NCBI RefSeq assembly: GCF_947179515.1
Contig: NC_067477.1
Location: 132,668,465 to 132,732,464, forward strand
DNA: 64,000 nucleotides
Source of the DNA: Apodemus sylvaticus
Lineage: Eukaryota > Chordata > Mammalia > Rodentia > Muridae
Direction of reading: 5' to 3'
Made by a program: the position numbers and the translations under genes. Position 1 is the stretch's first letter. Every line of letters starts with the position of its first letter. The notes beneath the pieces are model-generated. The model saw nothing but the letters and a program-made list of their open reading frames with translations, did no database searches and was not told the origin of the DNA. Below are positions 57,501-64,000 of the stretch, piece by piece.

Positions 57501-60500
57501 CGAATGGTCACACTGGAAACACACATGTGCCACCACCTCAACAATGACAGCACTGTAGTCATTTGAGGATGATGGTAGTGACGATGACAATGACAATGGT
57601 GATGGCGGGGCGTCCTCCAACATGTCCCTGAAGGATTTTTCAAGGGCTTTGGGGCACAAAGTTCCTATCAACATAAGTGAAAACTTCCCTGGAGGAGACA
57701 TCTTCACAGATGCCCAACTTGCTCATGCCTGTCTCTCTCACGCTGTGTCCCTTTGACATTAGATGGCATTCGGCCAGATGCAGAAAGCAAAAATCACTTA
57801 TCAAGGGCTTCGTGGCTCCCCGCTCAGATCACCCCACTGCAATCCAGAAGGTCACCATCTTAGGCATCTCAGACTCAGGCCTCTGAGGCTGGAGCTGTCC
57901 TGGAGAAGCCCAGGGCCGCCACCCCCATCAACAGTCATGCTTTTCTCAGAGCGCTGGTGTAGACGCGCATGATCCCACTTCCTGCCAGTGTGGGGTCGAC
58001 CACAATGCCAGCAGCTGCCGGTGCCTGTCCAGTACCCTCCTGTCTGCCTCTGCGCCCCTCACCTGTCACGTGTCCCAGCAGGGTCTCCAGGACAGCTTGT
58101 TCTCCTCTGAAAGTGACAACAGTCTGTACTTCACCTACAGTGGCCAGTCCAACACTCTGGAGGTCAGAGATCTCACCTACCAGGTAGGGGCACCTGCCTG
58201 GGTTCAGGGGAGAAGTGTGAGCATCGAACAGAACGTTCAGGGGAAGCAAGAAATGACAGTTGATTGAGATTTCATCCACTTAGATCTGTCATCATCTATC
58301 AATCATCTATCTAACATCTATACCTCCATCATCTATCTGTCATTTATCTATATCATCTATCCATCCATCATTTGTCATTTATCTATATCTATCATCTATC
58401 TATCCATCCATCATCTATCCATGCATCCATTATCATCTGTCTGTCTGTCTGTCTGTCTATGTACCTACCTATGGTCTATTTTTATAAAATATGTTGTCTT
58501 ATTGTCGATAAAACATCCAGAATGCAAAGGCAACCATGGAGGGTCTCCGGAATGCCTTTGTCAGAATTCAATGGTCCCCCCCGCCCCTGTTTCCCCAGGG
58601 GTAGACCACATGCTACCCAAGTGGGTTGGTGAACTTCAGAGTCCCAAGCTAGCCTTCCTGTGCTTGTGAGTCTAAACAAAGGAACGAGGCACTTTGTAAC
58701 CTCTCTCTGCTCTGCCCTGTACTGTAAACTGAATGATTTGAGTAAATTCCTTAATTGCTTTGAACTGTTCAGTAAAACAGACAACAGTACCCACGCCATA
58801 TGTTTGCAATGGAAAGTAGACGGGATAATGATATAAAGTGATTATTGTAATGACTTGCAGCTGGTAAACACTTGCTGTTTTTCTAATACTTCACAAGTTT
58901 TCTGGTCACCCGCCCCCACAGCCCTAGACTTGAACAGGATGGTGGGGTCTCACTGCCATGTTTGGTAGGACTGGGGTGTGGAATGCCTCAAGATCTCTTA
59001 TGTATCAGTCTCCTGTGAGAACAGCAGAAGCTGCTGACACCCTCTGAATGGTTGCTTCCCAAGGACTCGCTAACCTCTCCCCACAGGTGGACATTGCCTC
59101 TCAGGTTCCTTGGTTTGAGCAACTGGCTCAGTTCAAGATACCTTGGAGGTCTCACAGCAGCCAAGACTCCTGTGAGCTGGGAATCCGAAATCTAAGCTTC
59201 AAAGTGAGGAGCGGACAGATGCTGGCCATCATAGGAAGCTCAGGTAGCACCGGAGGCTGTCCGGGGACGGTAGCACCGGAGGCTGTGAGGGGACAGTGGC
59301 TCTTCTCCCCTATGACACAGAGCAGCCTTCAGTCATGAGCATGCAGAACTCTGGACTAACAAAGTAATCTGGTAAAGTGGCTGTGAACACAGGTTCGGAA
59401 TCAGACAGACCTGGGCTCAAATGTCCCCTCCCTGCCCCACCACCTCCTGGATCTTGTAGCTGGTGTGCTCCTGAATGAGACTCTAGGCCACCTCCTGCTT
59501 TGGCCTTAGTGTCTGCCCGCAGTCCACACTGGACTAAGACAATACACAAGCAGCTTTAGAACATGATGTTCTCTTCAGAGACTCCCCCAACCACAGGTTC
59601 CTGCACAGCCAGAGTCAGGTCATGGTCAGACGATGACTCGGCAGGGCCGAGCTCCCGCTGTCCCCTCCACAGTCCTAGCATAACCTTCAACCACCTGCAA
59701 AGAGCCAAAGCCAAAGTCTTGAAGGGTATCAGGCCGTCACTTTCACCTCAGATCTGAAATACAGAGCCTTGCCGATGAGAGGGCCTTGGAGAATGGTTTG
59801 TTTTCCATATTGTATTCTGCCTCATACCCTTCCTGTCTGGAAGCATTTTAGGAAGAAGGTTTTTAAATCATCTAGTCTTCCACATTTCTAGAATGTTCTT
59901 TGTGAAATCATGTGCACACACACACGGACGTTCACACACACACACACACACACATTTGACAGGTGAGAACACTAACTCCAAAAAATTTGAGTGAGACTCC
60001 CAGAGGCAGGAATTTAGCGCCATATCTTACACTTACATTTGATTCTTCCTGGGATTCCTTTACACGGGATTAGAGAGCGTACTTTATACCTTTTAATTAA
60101 TCATTTCCAGAAGGAAATATTGCTCAACACTTTGAACATCTGTTCCAAACTTTTACACTCTTCTGATAGTGTTGTTTACTGTCTAACCAAAGATCAAATA
60201 ACCTACACTTTGTAAACGCACTTTGTAACTGAGACAACATGCATACTCATTCAGCCCCTGGCCCTGGCCCTGACCCTGTGGCGCTGACCTAAACAAGCAA
60301 AGGGTATTTGGACTTACAATGTCTGATAGCTTTTCTTGTTGGATCTGTCTTTTGGGGGCCACCTGGGAGACAGAGGAGACATTACTCAGCCATGATGCTG
60401 AATATTGTTGAATACGGATTTATACGGCCCTCTGGCCAGCAGCATCCCTGATTTTTAATTAGGAAAGTGAGGTTCCAAGAAGCTGAGAGGATTTACACTG

Positions 60501-61129
60501 ACTAAAGCCAGGTTCGGGTTCAGCTTTCCTTGCCTTTAGGATTACTTGACTGAAATTGTCGAAGCTTTCTTAGAAAGATCGAGTTGTTTATACGTCCCCG
60601 ATGTTAATTAAATACCATCACGCAGGGAGAATATGAATGTGCAGGCTGGCCATTATAATTTAAAACATTATTCTAAAACACCAGCTCCCAGCACTTAGCC
60701 TGCTCTGTAGAATCAGCCGTACAAAAGGATTTCAAAGTCAACGAGGTTCCTGGTGAGGAGATCTCAGCCACATCACAAGGCTCGTGAGCGCCATGGCCCT
60801 TCAGAGAGCATTTGCCAGGATGCACCAGGCACTCTTTGCTAGAAAGTCTGCCTCTGTCTTTTGCCACAGTTTTGTCTAGGAAATGTGATCTTCCTGCCCT
60901 CTGACTGGGTCCCTGGTGCCTGTGAATGCTGGCACAATCTCCTGCACTTGCAGTCAGTGAAGTTCGAAGAGGCTGAACAGGGGGCAGGGCCGAGGTCTCT
61001 CTGTCTCTCTCTCCTGAATGGGGCAGGCCTAGCAGGCAGCCAACAGCCTAGACAGTGAGGAAGCCTCAGGACAGTAAGCAAGGGGGTTATATATGTCATA
61101 TAATCCATATATATATATGTGTGTGTGTG

Positions 61130-61164
<35 letters not shown>

Positions 61165-64000
61165 ATATGTTATATATATTATATAATCCCCTTTAAGTAA
61201 GGGGATTATATATGAAGGTCCTTGGTTTTGTGGATATGGCAGGCAGCATGTGGCAAGGAGGATTTGTCGATGCTGTCCATAGGCATTTGCCTTGTTTACA
61301 AAAGGGGGTAAAAAAGCTATTAATTCCACAAACCCTACACAGTGGGGAAACCACCACCTTGCCTGGGAGACCCAAACAGACTGTCTCCAGCTTGGACCAC
61401 AGGAGGGCGCTCTCCAAGCTTGGGGCAGGCAGGGTCACAGCCACAGTTAAAATAGTTACAGCAGAGCCAGGTATGGTGGTGCACATCTTTAATCCCAGCA
61501 CTTGGGAGGCAGGGGCAGGGGCAGGGGCAGGGGCCAGGGCGATCTCAGTTGCATTTGAGCCAGCCTGGTCTATGTAGTGAGTTTCAGGACAACCAGGACT
61601 GCATAGTGAGAACCTGCCACAAAACAACAAAGTTAGACACAGGAGTGGAAGCCCTGTATCGCTTGTCGATTATTTTTCTCAAAATAGGTTGTAAGTTTTT
61701 TTGTTTGGTTGGTTTGGTTTTGGGTTTGGGGTTTGGGTGGTGTTTATTTATTTTTTTATTGGTTGGGTTTTTTGAGATAGGGTTTCTCTGTGTAGCCCTG
61801 GCCATCCTGGAACTCACTCTGTAGTCCAGGCTGGCCTCAAACTCAAAGGTTCCCCCTGCCTCTGCCTCCTGAATGCTGGGATTAAAGGCGTGCGCCACCA
61901 CCAAATAGTTAGGTTGTAGTTTTGAATTCTTCAAAGACAGGTTATAAATGCTCCAAATTAGTCATTCCCAAAAAGCCACCTCAGAGCCAAATGATGAATG
62001 AGATGTTGCCAAGGTTTTTTCAGCCAAAAAAAAAAGAAAAATAGCTACACTTTGTACTGTAATTAGCCCCAACTTGAAAGCTAATTACAGTTGGGTTAGT
62101 GGTGGAAGAAGGACCGTGTGCCAGGTACAGCAGCAGTCAGTCAGTAGCAGTCAGGACTCCAGTCCTCTCCTATCTGAGACCTCTTTATCAGCGTGTCCCC
62201 ACCCACTCAGGTTGGATGTAGGAGAAAAGCCTGACCGAGCACCTGCTGGGCTGCCCCACCCAAACCTAAGAAACAGTGTTGGCTTTCCCGGTGGCGCTTG
62301 GTTACTTCTGAGGAGCAGCTCTGGGGCTGGGGGCTGGGGAAGTAGTTGGCGGGCATGCCCTGCAGAAATTCTGCCCTCAAGAACATCTCTGGATTTGCAG
62401 GCTGCGGAAGAGCCTCCCTCCTCGATGTGATCACAGGCAGAGACCACGGTGGCAAGATGAAATCAGGACAAATCTGGATAAATGGGCAGCCCAGCACGCC
62501 TCAGCTGATGCAGAAGTGTGTGGCGCATGTGCGCCAGCATGACCAACTGCTCCCCAACCTGACCGTCAGAGAGACCCTGACTTTCATCGCCCAGATGCGC
62601 CTGCCCAGGGCCTTCTCTCAGGCCCAGCGTGACAAAAGGGTAACCAGTTGGCTGTTTGGTGTCCCTGGTGTCTGCGAGTGCCCTAACTTGCCAGAAGACA
62701 CAGTCCAGTTGGATAGTTTAACCGATCCACCCTACACGCCAATGTACTTAGCCCTACGGGTTTCCCTTCCCGACCTTGTCAAGTGTTTGATAAGCGTGTG
62801 TGTTTATTTGTGTAAGGTTTTTCCGGTGCTTCATGTGAATGGAGAGCCAATTATCTGGTCTGATTCCCAGTTCACAATGTGTGCTCTGCAGGGTGAATCT
62901 GCTCAGAACCTGGGGACACGGGGGTGGGGGGTGGGGGGTGGGGGGGAGGTTGGGGGAGTCAGAGGGGCCCCCGAACAATGCTGCTGGGAAATACAGTGCA
63001 GCAGCCTCCTTTGCATTAAGTGAAGGACTTTGTGCAGCCCCTGGATGCTCATGACACTTGGTCTATCCTCAGGTGGAAGACGTGATTGCCGAGCTGCGGC
63101 TGCGGCAGTGCGCCAACACCCGCGTGGGCAATACATATGTACGTGGAGTGTCCGGGGGTGAACGCCGACGAGTGAGCATTGGGGTGCAGCTCCTGTGGAA
63201 CCCCGGTGAGGCCTGGGGACTTGAGGGGCAAGGGCCTGAGCCTACAGCCTGCCCAGCGCTGTGGTCACTGGGGTCCCTGTGCCAAATCCCCAGGAATCCT
63301 CATTCTGGATGAACCCACCTCCGGCCTCGACAGCTTCACAGCCCACAACCTGGTGAGAACCTTGTCCCGCCTGGCCAAGGGCAACAGGCTGGTGCTCATC
63401 TCCCTCCACCAGCCTCGCTCTGACATCTTCAGACTGTTTGACCTGGTCCTTCTGATGACGTCTGGCACCCCTGTCTACCTGGGCGCGGCCCAGCACATGG
63501 TGCAGTACTTCACGTCAATCGGCCACCCTTGTCCTCGGTATAGCAATCCTGCCGACTTCTACGGTGAGTGGTAAAGACAGTGACCTGAAACCTGGTGCAC
63601 AGTCATTTGCTGACACCCCCTCCAAACAAAAGAAAACAAGCACAAAATACTTACTGGAAAGATCTAGGGGACACACTGTTGTGCATGCCCCAGATGAGGG
63701 GGAGCCAGGACGGAGTGGCAGCATGCAAAGTGAGATACTGGTCAGTTTGCCTTGGTCAAATGCAAGGTATGTGTACTGCAGTCTTCTGACAAATTGCCCC
63801 TCTGCACAGGACAGGAAGGGGGAGAAGTTTGCAGATGGGCAGAATGGGTACATAATCCAAGGGGTCTTGGAGCCATCTGTGGTCTTTATACAGACTGTAG
63901 AAAACTGTGTGTGTGTGTGTGTGTATGTGTGTGTGTGTGTGTGTGTGCCTTTGTGCTCCACAGAGGCAGGTGGCATAGGGAGAGGGGCCCAGGACCTGTC
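54524..64000 (+). CDS. Abcg8: ABCG8 (sterolin-2), ATP-binding cassette half-transporter, 5' part
   Basis: Six exons join in frame to 967 bases, residues 1-322 of about 673. This is the obligate partner of ABCG5. The nucleotide-binding domain shows a degenerate Walker A GSSGCGRAS (106-114) with R112 in place of the catalytic lysine, an intact signature VSGGE (214-218), Walker B LILDEP (235-240) and H-loop H271. In the known heterodimer, the ABCG8 signature pairs with the ABCG5 Walker motifs to make the active ATP site. The start ATG at 54524 has A at -3 and G at +4 and gives [21 protein letters not shown], the family N-terminus. The membrane domain lies to the right of the window. Confidence 0.97.
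56966..57152 (-). repeat. B2 SINE, antisense
   Basis: 'aaagatttatttattattat' to 'gagccatctctccagccc', well conserved and full-looking. Confidence 0.93.
57178..57380 (+). repeat. B3-type SINE, sense
   Basis: 'gaagctggagagatactcaa', 'cataactccaggtccagagg' and a 'cacacaaaataaaaaaatg' tail. Confidence 0.85.
58079..58183 (+). CDS. Abcg8: ABCG8 exon 2
   Basis: 35 codons, [18 protein letters not shown] through RDLTYQ, if the first AG (58077-58078) is used. A second AG three bases on (CAGCAG) would drop Gln22. The donor is GTAGGG. Confidence 0.95.
58285..58475 (+). repeat. (ATCT)n / (TCTG)n microsatellite
   Basis: ATCT, ATCC and CATC units, ending in six TCTG units near 58440. Confidence 0.92.
59087..59243 (+). 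CDS. Abcg8: ABCG8 exon 3
   Basis: [20 protein letters not shown] through MLAIIGSS, residues 57-108, plus one base of Gly109. The donor GTAGCA is weak and is repeated 26 bases downstream. Confidence 0.96.
59243..59294 (+). repeat. Abcg8: 26-bp tandem duplication spanning the exon 3 donor
   Basis: GGTAGCACCGGAGGCTGT begins at 59243 and again at 59269, so the exon-intron junction GGTAGCA is present twice. Confidence 0.95.
61088..61215 (+). repeat. (TA)n / (GT)n AT-rich repeat
   Basis: TATATA blocks with short GT and CA runs. GGGGATTATATA near 61200 and its reverse complement-like TATATAATCCCC near 61180 are adjacent, so a cruciform is possible. Confidence 0.85.
61466..61640 (+). repeat. B1 SINE, sense, with internal GGGGCA repeat
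   Basis: 'catctttaatcccagcactt' and 'gccagcctggtctatgtagt'. GGGGCA is tandemly expanded four times inside the body at about 61511-61535. Confidence 0.88.
61690..61905 (-). repeat. T/G-rich tail and B1 SINE, antisense
   Basis: A GGTTTGG-rich tail, then 'gatagggtttctctgtgtag' through 'ggattaaaggcgtgcgccac'. Confidence 0.92.
62401..62639 (+). CDS. Abcg8: ABCG8 exon 4
   Basis: It completes Gly109 and encodes [20 protein letters not shown] through FSQAQRDKR, residues 110-188. It carries R112 of the degenerate Walker A and the Q-loop region [17 protein letters not shown]. The donor is GTAACC. Confidence 0.97.
62925..62960 (+). repeat. G-rich tract (G-quadruplex-type)
   Basis: ACGGGGGTGGGGGGTGGGGG and on to TTGGGGG: at least four runs of four or more G within about 35 bases, in ABCG8 intron 4. 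Confidence 0.85.
63073..63205 (+). CDS. Abcg8: ABCG8 exon 5
   Basis: [20 protein letters not shown] through VQLLWNP, residues 189-232, with the ABC signature VSGGERRR. The following intron is only 88 bases. Confidence 0.97.
63294..63563 (+). CDS. Abcg8: ABCG8 exon 6
   Basis: It completes Gly233 and encodes [14 protein letters not shown] through YSNPADFY, residues 234-322. Walker B and the H-loop are intact. The donor is GTGAGT. Confidence 0.97.
63564..64000 (+). other. Abcg8: ABCG8 intron 6 (cut by window edge)
   Basis: A (GT)n run at about 63907-63948 is the only recognised feature. No exon 7 is visible before the window ends. Confidence 0.8.

Larger units (their letters stand above)
54587..58078 (+). 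other. Abcg8: ABCG8 intron 1
   Basis: 3.5 kb. It has an antisense B2, a B3-type element and a short CA run. The 54600-56950 part is unique-looking, GC-moderate and without recognised features. Confidence 0.8.
59244..62400 (+). other. Abcg8: ABCG8 intron 3
   Basis: 3.2 kb. Apart from the donor duplication, it has a CA run at about 59920-59955, a TA/GT-rich palindromic stretch and two B1 elements. The 59960-61080 part shows no recognised feature. Confidence 0.8.

Overview
This is a eukaryotic, mammalian window. It has long introns with GT..AG boundaries, conserved animal proteins split into small exons, and dense rodent SINEs (B1, B2/B3/B4, ID-like), so the source is a murid rodent. The encoded proteins are very close to mouse and rat orthologues as I remember them, but match neither exactly, so I do not name a species. 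There is nothing prokaryotic here: no operon, CRISPR array or phage.

Three protein-coding genes are present. (1) DYNC2LI1, + strand, positions 1 to about 25,500: the last ten exons, encoding the C-terminal 288 residues of the dynein-2 light intermediate chain used in retrograde intraflagellar transport; the 5' end lies left of the window. (2) ABCG5 (sterolin-1), - strand, 54160 down to 28307: complete, 13 coding exons, 652 codons plus stop. It is tail-to-tail with DYNC2LI1, with about 2.8 kb between. (3) ABCG8 (sterolin-2), + strand, 54524 to beyond 64000: the first six coding exons, about 322 residues covering the nucleotide-binding domain; the membrane part lies right of the window.

ABCG5 and ABCG8 are head-to-head with only 363 bp between their start codons. 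This bidirectional promoter should co-express the two half-transporters, which are known to form an obligate heterodimer exporting cholesterol and plant sterols at the apical membrane of hepatocytes and enterocytes. The sequence shows their division of labour. ABCG5 has an intact Walker A lysine (K93) and ABCG8 has arginine there (R112), as expected for one active and one degenerate ATP site.

The rest is intronic and intergenic repeat DNA. The most striking pieces are a 1.5-kb GGAA/GAAA purine array 321 bp from ABCG5 exon 2, a 40-copy 22-bp minisatellite in ABCG5 intron 9, a 40-bp minisatellite in a DYNC2LI1 intron, a 0.6-kb GATA-type array, a B1-B2 composite SINE sharing one target-site duplication, an inverted pair of a medium-length rodent repeat, a perfect 17-bp-arm hairpin in ABCG5 intron 4, and a 26-bp duplication that copies the splice donor of ABCG8 exon 3. 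I see no previously undescribed gene system. The novelty is in repeat structure and small splice-site features around a known sterol-export locus.
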